From the NCBI RefSeq assembly GCF_001808955.1, contig NZ_KV795254.1:168264-182951 (forward strand): a DNA stretch of 14,688 nt. The letters are read 5' to 3'. Under the pieces are notes generated by a model, which was given only the letters and a program-made list of their open reading frames with translations, did no database searches and had not been told where the DNA came from. Source of the stretch: Rothia sp. HMSC078H08. Lineage in GTDB: Bacteria; Actinomycetota; Actinomycetes; Actinomycetales; Micrococcaceae. Positions 1 to 7,174 of the stretch are shown piece after piece. A program made the position numbers and the translations under genes. Numbering within the stretch: the first letter of the stretch is position 1; each line of letters begins with the position of its first letter.

Positions 1-1
1 C

Positions 2-27
2 CCCCGCCGTAAGTACTTACGGCGGGG
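2..27 (-). terminator. 26-bp perfect palindrome, probable terminator
   Basis: Positions 2-27 form a perfect palindrome (arms CCCCGCCGTAA and TTACGGCGGGG around GTAC), which would fold into an 11-bp GC-rich hairpin with a 4-nt loop. It begins about 58 bases past the stop of the DUF2505 gene, which suits an intrinsic terminator for that gene. The U-tract of a minus-strand terminator would lie before position 1, so it cannot be confirmed. It could also serve a convergent gene outside the window. Confidence 0.6.
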
Positions 28-85
28 ATCCTCTGCATATTGGCGGTATATCAGCTACACCTCAAAGGTGAGCGTCTCATAAGCT

Positions 86-583
86 TTAGCGCTGTGCCAG
101 CCACTTCTCAGCGGAGGAGCCCAGAACCTTCAGCACGCGGCCAACCTGCGGCTCAGCAGCGGCTGCAATCTTCTTGCCCACCAGCGGGATGGAGCAGGAG
201 ACTTCACCGTTGACGTCCAGGCGGGTCTGCTCGCCCTCGGGGGTCAGCTTCTGAGTAGCCTGAGCGGACACGGGCACGCCGTTGACCTTGACCTCGGTAG
301 AAACGGTGCGGGATCCGTCAGCAGCCGGTGCGCTTACGGTGTCCATCTGGGTCATAGCAACGCCGTTGCCGACGAACTTACGAGCGATGTCCGGCACGCG
401 CTCAGCGGGTACGGTACGCTCGGTGGTTGCGGTGAACTCGGCGGAGGTGTCACCGGAAACGGAGAAGCTACCGAACTCCACGCCAACCTCGGAGCATACG
501 AAGCGTGCGAAATCCTCGCTAGAGAACGCCTCGATAACCTGCTCAACGCTTGCGTTGATAACGGTCGATTCCTGAACTGCCAT
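86..583 (-). CDS. DUF2505 domain protein (SRPBCC-like fold)
   Basis: A 165-residue protein without signal peptide or membrane segment. Its length and layout match the actinobacterial DUF2505 family, which belongs to the START/SRPBCC (Bet v 1-like) lipid- or ligand-binding fold: an N-terminal strand and helix (VINASVEQVIEAFSSEDFAR, residues 8-27), a run of alternating strands through the middle, and a closing amphipathic helix (about residues 140-165) ending SSAEKWLAQR. The biochemical role of the family is not known; a cytosolic binding protein is the usual guess. The ATG is supported by AAAGGAA six bases upstream. It is the last gene on this strand before a palindromic terminator, and a large hairpin sits just upstream of its ribosome binding site, so it is probably a separate unit from the polysaccharide genes. 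Family assignment is by sequence pattern only. Confidence 0.8.
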   Translation of the reverse strand: MAVQESTVINASVEQVIEAFSSEDFARFVCSEVGVEFGSFSVSGDTSAEFTATTERTVPAERVPDIARKFVGNGVAMTQMDTVSAPAADGSRTVSTEVKVNGVPVSAQATQKLTPEGEQTRLDVNGEVSCSIPLVGKKIAAAAEPQVGRVLKVLGSSAEKWLAQR

Positions 584-603
584 AATTGTTCCTTTCGTAG
601 TGC

Positions 604-655
604 GCGAAAACCCCGCGCATTATCCCTTCTAAGGATACGGTGCGCGGGGTTTCGC
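604..655 (-). promoter_or_regulatory. Large hairpin just upstream of the DUF2505 ribosome binding site
   Basis: Left arm 604-619 (GCGAAAACCCCGCGCA) pairs with right arm 641-655 (TGCGCGGGGTTTCGC) over 15 bp with one bulged A. Inside it TATCC (621-625) pairs with GGATA (633-637). On the minus strand the stem lies 187 bases after the Alg13-like gene and about 20 bases before the DUF2505 start, ending only a few bases before the Shine-Dalgarno. It could be the terminator of the upstream gene, a structured leader of DUF2505, or both. The T-run after the stem is short (GGGGTTTTCGC), so it is not a textbook terminator. The rest of the 584-841 gap also holds a smaller hairpin with CACC/GGTG inner arms near 764-787 and a 5-bp AAAGC/GCTTT hairpin near 819-832. 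Confidence 0.55.
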
Positions 656-841
656 AACCAATGTAAAGACGCGAATCCACCTGAGAATATGCCGTGAACA
701 AGGGAAAACGTCCGCAACCTCTCACAGGGTGGTTGGAGGGTTCGCATGCCGGTCTAAAAATGCGGGAAACACCTCCGGGTGGCTCCCACATCGCATCACT
801 AAGGATGCTGGGTTTAGAAAGCTAAAGCTTTTAGACGCTGG

Positions 842-1552
842 TTAGGCGCTGGGAGCCATCGCGTCGATGCGAGCCATCTCAGCCTTACCCGCACGGTGTG
901 CGCGAGCAGCCTGCTTCAGGCGACCCCAGAAGGAATCCTTGCGGTGGGTCTTGCCAGCGAGCAGATCCTGCAGTTCCTCGCCCAGCTGCGCTGCAGAAAT
1001 CTCCGGGGTGGAGATGTAGGGCTCAGCGGTGCGGAACAGGGAGGGGTTCGCCAGAGCAAGATCCAGCTTGTCGAAGAGGTCTTCGCGGCTCTCAACGACA
1101 ACAGCGTGGCCGCGCTTCTCCATCAGAGCGGTGAAGGGGACCTGGTGGTTGTCAACGACCTCGTCGAACTCTGCGCGGCGCGGAACAGCCAGGGGCAGAG
1201 CGCCGGTACGGCGTGCATCCTGGATGGAACCGGGGCCGCCCTGAACCAGTACTACGCGTGCGGTTGCGTAGTAGTCCAGCAGCTCGGAGGCGGGAAGAAG
1301 CTTAAGGTTGTCTGCGTGCTTAATGGGCGCAGTGTGGCCATGCTGCACGAGGCAGGTGACCTCGGGGTGAGCCTCAAGATAAGCCTCAACCCAACGCAGG
1401 AGACGATCAAAAGTGTGAACGTCGGTGCCGAGGGACACCACCAAATCGTACGTCTTAGTAGGAATACGAACGGGCGCGACGGCAGGGGTAAATACGGGCA
1501 GGTCGAACTTGGAAGTATCAACGCTGACGTGGGGGAAGTCCTGAATAGACAT
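842..1552 (-). CDS. Alg13/PssE-like glycosyltransferase catalytic subunit (GT28 C-terminal type)
   Basis: A 236-residue protein matching the C-terminal nucleotide-sugar-binding half of GT-B enzymes, as in Alg13, PssE and EpsF-type subunits. Visible signatures are VVSLGTD (38-44), the QHGHT turn (70-74, where Alg13 proteins have Q-x-G-x-S/T), GGPGSIQDARRTG (105-117) and the PRRAEFDEVVDNHQ segment (124-137), which matches the UDP-sugar contact loop of the family. It has no membrane segment. Such proteins work only with an Alg14/PssD-like membrane partner, here encoded upstream at 1830-2312, and together add a sugar to a lipid-linked intermediate at the cytoplasmic face. The first 33 residues precede the usual start of the fold. 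The ATG has GAGGAA about 8 bases upstream. Unusually for the pair, the two genes are separated by a terminator-like hairpin and about 277 bases. The donor and acceptor sugars cannot be read from sequence. Confidence 0.85.
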   Translation of the reverse strand: MSIQDFPHVSVDTSKFDLPVFTPAVAPVRIPTKTYDLVVSLGTDVHTFDRLLRWVEAYLEAHPEVTCLVQHGHTAPIKHADNLKLLPASELLDYYATARVVLVQGGPGSIQDARRTGALPLAVPRRAEFDEVVDNHQVPFTALMEKRGHAVVVESREDLFDKLDLALANPSLFRTAEPYISTPEISAAQLGEELQDLLAGKTHRKDSFWGRLKQAARAHRAGKAEMARIDAMAPSA

Positions 1553-1589
1553 AGCCTATTCCTCTCTATGTATTTATCGGTAGTAACCC

Positions 1590-1632
1590 CGTATACCTGA
1601 CGCAAAAATCCGGAGGGCATCATTGGTATACG
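1590..1632. repeat. Inverted CGTATACC / GGTATACG pair upstream of the Alg13-like gene
   Basis: CGTATACC at 1590-1597 is matched by its exact reverse complement GGTATACG at 1625-1632. Both contain the palindromic core GTATAC, and their centres are 35 bases apart. They lie 38-80 bases upstream of the Alg13-like start, where a promoter or operator would be expected. They could be a repressor-binding pair or the arms of a leader hairpin. I could not place a convincing -35/-10 pair nearby, and the match may be chance. Confidence 0.3.
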
Positions 1633-1769
1633 CGGCGGCGTCGTGCCGGAGAAAATGGTGAGTAATCTCCGCATACGCTTCTCTGGCGAGTGGTTAGTTC
1701 GCTTGGATGGTGAGTCCACAGTGGAGCGCACGACTTATGCGTATTTGTATGTATTAATAAATACTATAC

Positions 1770-1814
1770 CCTGAAAATAACGCCCTCAGCACACGCGAGG
1801 ACGCTATTTTCAGG
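1770..1814 (-). terminator. 18-bp hairpin between Alg14-like and Alg13-like genes
   Basis: Left arm 1770-1787 and right arm 1797-1814 pair over 18 positions in the minus-strand RNA (two G-U wobbles, no mismatches) around a 9-nt loop. The outer part is CCTGAAAATA and the inner part GAGG with CCTC. It begins 16 bases after the Alg14-like stop codon, the right distance for an intrinsic terminator. The downstream sequence is AT-rich (GGTATAGTATTTATTAAT) but lacks a clean U-run, so termination may be partial or Rho-assisted. The remaining sequence to 1552 holds no gene that I can support. Confidence 0.65.
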
Positions 1815-1829
1815 ATAAATTCATCACTC

Positions 1830-2312
1830 TTAGAAAATGGGATGAATCACACGAGAATCAGGGAAATTCTCCTGCTGTTCCTCGCTCTGAACAATAATTC
1901 GATCAGCAAAGGTGTACAGCATCTTACCGGTCATCGTCGGCAGAGTCGGGCGGTCAAAACACTCAATATAAAGAGTCTTTACGCCAAAAAGTTTAGCCGC
2001 AACAAAGAAAGGAACAGCAACACCCGCACCCGCAGAAACAACCGCATCCGGACGTTCCTTCGGAAAAATACGAAATGCCAAGAACAGATTACGAATAGCG
2101 TTCTTAATATTTCGAGTGGTCGGGTAATAAGCCCAATAGGTCTTCTCATCAGCCAGAGAAGATTCCACATCGGGCTGTTTAAAGCTAACCCACACGCGGT
2201 CATAATTCTGCCACGCAGCAGAAGTAGCCGTCAGATGCTTCAAGTGCCCGCCACTGCTAGAAACCAGCAGAAGCTTCTTCTTCGGTGCCTGAGAGGAAAT
2301 TGCCTCAGTCAT
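1830..2312 (-). CDS. Alg14/PssD-like glycosyltransferase membrane-anchoring subunit
   Basis: A 160-residue protein matching the Alg14/PssD/CpsF family, the N-terminal acceptor-binding half of a split GT-B enzyme. After a short basic lead, KKKLLLVSSSGGHLKHL (11-27) carries the family's S-x-GGHL motif. SAGAGVAVPFFVAAKLFGVK (93-112) is the glycine-rich hydrophobic segment expected to touch the membrane, followed by YIECF (114-118) and ADRIIVQSEEQ. Length is typical. It should recruit the Alg13-like subunit (842-1552) to the inner face of the membrane to glycosylate a polyprenyl-linked intermediate. The ATG is preceded by AGGAGA with good spacing. It is the last gene of the polysaccharide operon, 186 bases after the Wzz-like gene, in a gap that may hold a structured leader. 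Confidence 0.87.
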   Translation of the reverse strand: MTEAISSQAPKKKLLLVSSSGGHLKHLTATSAAWQNYDRVWVSFKQPDVESSLADEKTYWAYYPTTRNIKNAIRNLFLAFRIFPKERPDAVVSAGAGVAVPFFVAAKLFGVKTLYIECFDRPTLPTMTGKMLYTFADRIIVQSEEQQENFPDSRVIHPIF

Positions 2313-2372
2313 AGTGTTCTCCTAAAGCCCCAATACAAGAGAAAAGTAAGAAGAGAAGATAAGGGTGAGCTG

Positions 2373-2456
2373 ACGGGTTCGGCAACGCCTGCATCAACAG
2401 ATTCGCCTCAGCAGGTGTCACCGCACCCTACGCTCAAGGACGAAGGACGAACCCGC
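2373..2456 (-). other. Possible structured leader RNA before the Alg14-like gene
   Basis: In an otherwise tight operon, 186 bases separate the Wzz-like stop and the Alg14-like start. In the minus-strand RNA a 9-bp closing stem can form between GCGGGTTCG (2456-2448) and CGAACCCGT (2381-2373). Inside it are CCTGC/GCAGG (2411-2415 with 2388-2392) and alternative GGTG/CACC pairings around 2414-2427, giving a junction-like fold. It resembles no riboswitch or tRNA that I recognise. No reading frame of substance lies here. This is drawn by eye from pairing alone, without folding energies or conservation. Confidence 0.3.
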
Positions 2457-2498
2457 ACAGAAGCGAGGCATCCATCAACAGAACCCGATTACTCGCAA

Positions 2499-3731
2499 TT
2501 ACTCGCGGTCCAGGAACACAGCCAAAGCGTTCACGCCCTCAAGCTGATCCAGCTGAGCGAAGAGCTCACGAACCTGCTGCAGAGAAGTAGCCGCAGTCAC
2601 CGGAACCAGAGCAACGCCGCCAGCCTGAACGAAACGCAGCTGAGTCGACAGGGGAGTAGCGGTGCTCAGGCTAATCACCAGAGGAGTCTCGCTCTTCTCA
2701 ACCAGCGACTCGGGAGTGTGGCGGGTCAGCGCGTCACGGACCGAAGCGTAATCGGTGAAACGTGCGTACTCGGTGGGCAGAACACGCTGCAGCATCTGGT
2801 ATAGGTGCTCAACACCGCGGTCAGTACCGGGCAGAATCACAATGCCGGAAGCGCCAGCGCTCTTCACGTCGCCGTCGGGAGCACCAATGGTGCGCAGCAG
2901 CATGAACGCGTCATTCGCCTCAGAAGTGGAACCCAGCTCGTGAACCGGGATACCAGCATCTTCCAGACGATCAGCGTAACCAACGTGACGCATAGTGCGG
3001 TCACGACCGTACGCCAGCACAGCACCAATCAGCAGACCGGCAACAGCACCAACAATACCCATCTTCACCGGGCCAAGAGCCGAGGAAGAAGAAGGAACCT
3101 GAGCCTCGCTCATCACGCGACCACCGGTGGTGGAAGTCAGCTGAATCTGAGCGCGACGGTCCTGCAACTGAGAGAGCAGACCCGCACGGTTGTTATCACC
3201 CTCGAGGGCCGAAATCTGCTCATCAATCTGGTGCAGAGCAGAATCAACGCTGCTCTTCAGCGACTCGGAACGAACCTGCAGGTATGCGTTCGCCATAGCG
3301 TTAGCGTAACGTGCAGCCTCCGTACCGTTGGGGCGGGTCACCTCAATATCCAGAACAGCAGTCTGGGAGGTGCCGGTCACCTTGACGGAGTTCATGAGGC
3401 GGCTGGTCAGCTGAGCCTCAGAGAGGGTATCGCCATTAGCAATCAGAGACTTTGCCGCGTTCTGTGCAACCTCGCGAGAGGATGCAACGCGAGACTCGGT
3501 CGCAATATCCACCTTCGCGGAGTTAGCGCTACCGGTACCGGCGGGATCAACCACCAGCGGGTAAACAACCAGCGAAGCCTTAGAAGTGTACTTGCTATTG
3601 GTCATGTAGCCGTAGACGGCACCCGCCACAGCGAAAACCACAACCGACAGCAGAATCAGCAGACGGTGTCGGAAAATGCGACGTACCTGGTTGCCAAGGG
3701 TAACCGAGGAGGTATGAGAGGTGTTATCCAT
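2499..3731 (-). CDS. Wzz/CapA-like chain-length regulator with degenerate BY-kinase-like C-terminal domain
   Basis: A 410-residue polysaccharide co-polymerase. It has a short cytoplasmic N-terminus, a first membrane helix (about 23-43), an extracytoplasmic domain with a coiled-coil-like helical stretch (about 135-200, including MANAYLQVRSESLKSSVDSA), and a second membrane helix (223-242) preceded by PSSSSALGP, a modest form of the proline-rich motif seen before TM2 in Wzz proteins. The cytoplasmic tail (243-410) follows the layout of the fused bacterial tyrosine kinases: a strand IVILPGTDRG where Walker A should be, LVISL where Walker A' should be, and GGVALVPVTAATSLQQVREL near the end. However, it has no GxxGxGKS/T P-loop, no Walker aspartates and no tyrosine cluster. 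It probably controls chain length with Wzy rather than phosphorylating proteins. The ATG has AGGA eight bases upstream, and the gene follows the flippase by 67 bases. Confidence 0.85.
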   Translation of the reverse strand: MDNTSHTSSVTLGNQVRRIFRHRLLILLSVVVFAVAGAVYGYMTNSKYTSKASLVVYPLVVDPAGTGSANSAKVDIATESRVASSREVAQNAAKSLIANGDTLSEAQLTSRLMNSVKVTGTSQTAVLDIEVTRPNGTEAARYANAMANAYLQVRSESLKSSVDSALHQIDEQISALEGDNNRAGLLSQLQDRRAQIQLTSTTGGRVMSEAQVPSSSSALGPVKMGIVGAVAGLLIGAVLAYGRDRTMRHVGYADRLEDAGIPVHELGSTSEANDAFMLLRTIGAPDGDVKSAGASGIVILPGTDRGVEHLYQMLQRVLPTEYARFTDYASVRDALTRHTPESLVEKSETPLVISLSTATPLSTQLRFVQAGGVALVPVTAATSLQQVRELFAQLDQLEGVNALAVFLDRE

Positions 3732-3798
3732 GAGGACATCCTAGAGGAAGAGAAACGGACACTAAATATCGGAGAAAAACGTAGAGGAAGCTGAAGGC

Positions 3799-5805
3799 TT
3801 AAGACTTCGCGCGGCGGGCGGAAAGGAAACGCTCAATACCGAGAGCCTTACGGAAGCGGTACAGCACCGCGCCGTACACCGGCACCAGTAGCACCACGTA
3901 CACGATGACGCCCAGCACGCTCTGACCCAAGAAAGCCAAAGACGCCAGAGCGCACACCGTCGGAACAGCCGCACCCAAGAAGAGTGAAGGAGCCATCTCA
4001 CGGGCCGAAGCACGAATACCGACGAGGCGGAACACCTGGTAGCTCGCAAGGAAGGTATCAATCAGCAGAGCAGAAGCCCAAGCCGTCACCGCACCGTACA
4101 GGCCCCAGACCGGAACCAAGGTGAAGTTCAAAGTCACAGCCACCACCAGCGAGGAGAGCTTGTTCAACAGCTGCCAGCGACTCTTACCGCTCATCAGCAG
4201 AACAGACTGCACGCCACCGGCACTCATTGACAGCATCGCCGCCGGGCAGATCACCCAGAGAATACCGGCGCCAGCCTCAAAGCCCTTACCGAAGAAGCCC
4301 AAAAGAGTCGGACCAAAGAACGCCAGGGAGAGGTAGAACGGCCAAGACAACGCAGTCAGCACGCGAGTGGTCGAAAGGAAAATATCTCGAGCACGATCGA
4401 GCTGACGAGTAGCCAACGCTGCGCTGATCGACGGGCCGGTCACCACGCGGCCGGTGTGTTCAATCATGGTGCCCACACGAACACAACGGTTCACAGCACC
4501 ATAGATACCACCGGCAGCGGCACCCAAGAACGCCGTCACCACCAGCACGTCAATCCACTCCAGGATGGTTTCCACAATGGTAGCGACACCGCGTGCAGAG
4601 CTGAAACCCCAGAACGAACGGAACGTCTCAGGCGGAGAATCCTCAGAAGAAAGAACCTCCACATGCTCCTCGGAAGGGAACGCCCGCTCCAAAAGCCACA
4701 GGGCAACCACCGCAGTAATCGCCACCGGGATGGTCCAGGCGTACACCAAATCCATGAGCTGACCCGAGAACAGAACAACCAAACCCACCGCCGCAAAACG
4801 CAGAGTGGGAAGCAGAACATTCTGCAGGAGCGTAAAGGTCACCACACGATGCAGGCCACGCAGAGCGCCGAAGAACACCGTCATCAGCGCCGCTATCAGC
4901 ACGAAAGCCGAACTGACACGCATCGCCGCCTGATACTGGGGAGCCATCGGCACAATCTCGGTGTAGATGTACACACCCGCCACCAGAAGCACCGAAGTCA
5001 CCAGCGAAGGAATCAGACCGTAACGGATCAGCTGCGGAAGCACACCGTAACGACCCAGCGCACGCTGAGCACTCATCGTACGAACCAAGCCCGTATCCGC
5101 GCCGAAAGTCACCAGCGAAATCGCAATCGCGAACAACGCCATCAGACGGAAAAACTCGCCCGAACCCTCAGCACCAATACCGTTCGACACCACCATCGTG
5201 GTCACGAACGCGATACCCGCGCCGTACATCACGCACAGAGAAGCAAGAGAGCCGCTCTTTGCCAGGCTGGGCTGCTTAGCCTTTCCGGGAGCTTTCTTAA
5301 CCGGCACGCTCTTCGCGGATGCGCTATCTGCCTGAGCACCTGACGCGGAAGGCTTAGCCTTCTCATTCGGAGTCTTTTCTTCCTGCGCCTTTTCTACAGA
5401 CTCAGCAGTAGCCGAGGCAACCCGCCGGGAACCGGACAGATGAGCACCCACTACAGCGGTAGCGTTTGCCGCTGAGGAACCAGCAGTCGAAGTACCTGAC
5501 TCCGAAGAACCCGCCTCCAAAGAATCGGGCAGTAACTCTTCGGAAGCAAAGCCTCGAGCCGGAGGCACAATCGACAGCGCCGTGGTCGCAGGAAAACGAC
5601 CGGAACGGATATCGTCCACCGTCGGAGCAAACTCATCGGTAGAAGACTCTGCCTGCGAGTCAGCCTGCTCCACTACAGGATCCACGTACTCGCCGCTCTC
5701 ACGCAGGCGTGCACGGCGGCTAGGGTGACCGCCCGTCGAGTAGGCATCATCGAAAGCTGAAACCGCAGTGGTCTCTAAACCACGAGGGGACTGATTCTTC
5801 GTCAT
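3799..5805 (-). CDS. Wzx-like polysaccharide flippase (MOP superfamily) with long N-terminal extension
   Basis: A 668-residue membrane protein. From about residue 187 it matches Wzx/MATE-type lipid-linked oligosaccharide flippases: a first helix (LASLCVMYGAGIAFVTTMVV), the early loop GADTGLVRTMSAQRALGRYG typical of the family, then about a dozen further helices ending in a basic tail. It should move the lipid-linked repeat unit from the inner to the outer face of the membrane for Wzy. The unusual part is residues 1-185, a hydrophilic Ala/Ser/Glu/Lys-rich and probably disordered stretch that is acidic in its first half and becomes lysine-rich (VPVKKAPGKAKQP) just before the membrane. The start is secure: it overlaps the upstream polymerase by ATGA and has GAGGGG upstream, so the extension is translated. 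Most family members are about 430-500 residues. Confidence 0.88.
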   Translation of the reverse strand: MTKNQSPRGLETTAVSAFDDAYSTGGHPSRRARLRESGEYVDPVVEQADSQAESSTDEFAPTVDDIRSGRFPATTALSIVPPARGFASEELLPDSLEAGSSESGTSTAGSSAANATAVVGAHLSGSRRVASATAESVEKAQEEKTPNEKAKPSASGAQADSASAKSVPVKKAPGKAKQPSLAKSGSLASLCVMYGAGIAFVTTMVVSNGIGAEGSGEFFRLMALFAIAISLVTFGADTGLVRTMSAQRALGRYGVLPQLIRYGLIPSLVTSVLLVAGVYIYTEIVPMAPQYQAAMRVSSAFVLIAALMTVFFGALRGLHRVVTFTLLQNVLLPTLRFAAVGLVVLFSGQLMDLVYAWTIPVAITAVVALWLLERAFPSEEHVEVLSSEDSPPETFRSFWGFSSARGVATIVETILEWIDVLVVTAFLGAAAGGIYGAVNRCVRVGTMIEHTGRVVTGPSISAALATRQLDRARDIFLSTTRVLTALSWPFYLSLAFFGPTLLGFFGKGFEAGAGILWVICPAAMLSMSAGGVQSVLLMSGKSRWQLLNKLSSLVVAVTLNFTLVPVWGLYGAVTAWASALLIDTFLASYQVFRLVGIRASAREMAPSLFLGAAVPTVCALASLAFLGQSVLGVIVYVVLLVPVYGAVLYRFRKALGIERFLSARRAKS

Positions 5806-7157
5806 AGCCCCTCACCATCCCGAATGGAACGAATACACGCCATCGACGCGAGCATCAGAATGGTCATCTGAGCAATATCGAAGCTGTAGAAAATAAAGAC
5901 GACGCAGCACGCGACCGGCACGCTATGCAGCCAGTACCCGGAGGTGGTCTTCACTCGTGCGCCGCCTGCTACAGTGCACACCATGAAGAGCGCGAACAGC
6001 GCCAGACCCACGAAGCCGAAGCAGAACATCAGAGTCCACAGGTACCCCTGGGTACCCATTGACACGCCAATGCTCGGTTCCATACGCGGAGTGCCGTAAC
6101 CAATAATCGGGGACTCCAAGGTCGCCTTCCAGGTGGCGCGGTAGAGCGCCGCACGGCCACCGGTGGAGTCAGAGTAGTCCTGACGACCCAGAATGTTATC
6201 CACGGTGCCCGACGCAAAGAGCGCCACAACCACAGCCGTAATCGCCGCAACACCCGTACCCACAGCACGCCAATTAGCCGCAAGGAACTGACGCAGCAGT
6301 ACGTACGCTGCGCTGATACCTAGACCAATGAACATGCCGCGGTTACTGGTCGCAATCGCAGGCACAGTAGAAAGCGCCATACCAATCAGCAACGCAATAC
6401 GCAGCCAGATGGAACGCAGACGAAGCAAGCACGCCAGCATCACCGGGGTAAGTAGGGTGTACGCCAGACCCCAACTGTTCGCGTAGGGGAACGGCGCGGA
6501 GGGGCGAATATACGCCTCGGGAGCACCCCAAGGACGCTGAACCTCAGCCAGGGGAGGAAGCATGTAGTCACGCACCAGCGGATTCTGCATAAAACCAGAA
6601 GGCATGATGAAGCTCATCGGGGTACGCAGACGGAACTCAGGGAAGAGAACGCCGCCGTAACCCAGGACAATGAGGGTCACCCACAGAGTAGCCAGACCAC
6701 CCAGCACCCTATTGAGGCTAATAGAAGAACGCGCGTTGTAGTAGTACAGGGCGTAAATGCCGGCGCTGAGAATATTCACAAAGCGCAGACCCCAACCAAT
6801 AATGTCGGTCGAACGGGTCAGGGCAAGCGCCGCAACAACAACCCACACGCAGAATGCGCCCCACACCCACAGGGAACCGGGCACGCGCACATTACCTCGA
6901 ATAATGAGGTAAAAAAGCATGATCGCTGCCAGTACCAGCGGCGCAATCTGAAGGACACCCAAAGCCCACAGCGCCGGGAAGCCGTACAGTAACGCCAGCA
7001 GAGGCCAGGCGGGGAGCTTCTTCTGCGCCGTAGATACCGGACGGTTGCGCGCGCGGGCACGCAGAATACCGCTGGGCGGAGTACTATCCAATCCAGCAGA
7101 ATCCTTCAGCGCCACAGGCGAAGTGCCCGGAGGGGAAAGAACGGAAGAGGAAACCAT
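5802..7157 (-). CDS. Wzy-like polymerase / O-antigen ligase-like membrane protein
   Basis: A 451-residue protein with an approximately 50-residue cytoplasmic lead and about ten to twelve membrane helices. It carries the pattern of the O-antigen ligase/polymerase family (PF04932): RPSAPFPYANSWGL (218-231), SNRGMF (271-276) near the start of a helix, and GRAALYRATWKATLESPIIGYG split over 334-355 in the large external loop, followed by GTQGYLW (368-374), which sits where many relatives have a conserved His-Asn. It should polymerise flipped repeat units on the outer face of the membrane, or ligate glycan to an acceptor. Position directly before a flippase favours Wzy. Its stop overlaps the flippase start (ATGA), indicating translational coupling. 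It starts 17 bases after the GT2 stop, with only a weak Shine-Dalgarno, so its translation may depend on ribosomes finishing the GT2 gene. Confidence 0.85.
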   Translation of the reverse strand: MVSSSVLSPPGTSPVALKDSAGLDSTPPSGILRARARNRPVSTAQKKLPAWPLLALLYGFPALWALGVLQIAPLVLAAIMLFYLIIRGNVRVPGSLWVWGAFCVWVVVAALALTRSTDIIGWGLRFVNILSAGIYALYYYNARSSISLNRVLGGLATLWVTLIVLGYGGVLFPEFRLRTPMSFIMPSGFMQNPLVRDYMLPPLAEVQRPWGAPEAYIRPSAPFPYANSWGLAYTLLTPVMLACLLRLRSIWLRIALLIGMALSTVPAIATSNRGMFIGLGISAAYVLLRQFLAANWRAVGTGVAAITAVVVALFASGTVDNILGRQDYSDSTGGRAALYRATWKATLESPIIGYGTPRMEPSIGVSMGTQGYLWTLMFCFGFVGLALFALFMVCTVAGGARVKTTSGYWLHSVPVACCVVFIFYSFDIAQMTILMLASMACIRSIRDGEGL

Positions 7158-7174
7158 GTCTGTGCGATACCTGG

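Noticed and set aside
543..791. An 82-codon minus-strand frame (and 352-747 in another frame) between the Alg13-like gene and DUF2505.
   Set aside because: They cross the hairpin at 604-655 and the true DUF2505 start, with no recognisable protein sequence.
1252..1731. A 159-codon minus-strand frame overlapping the Alg13-like gene in another frame.
   Set aside because: The overlapped frame carries all the family motifs. This one has an Arg/Ser/Pro-rich out-of-frame composition and no ribosome binding site.
2373..2456. tRNA or known riboswitch in the gap before the Alg14-like gene.
   Set aside because: GGTTCG resembles a T-arm element, but there is no acceptor stem, anticodon arm or CCA-compatible end, and no known riboswitch core was recognised.
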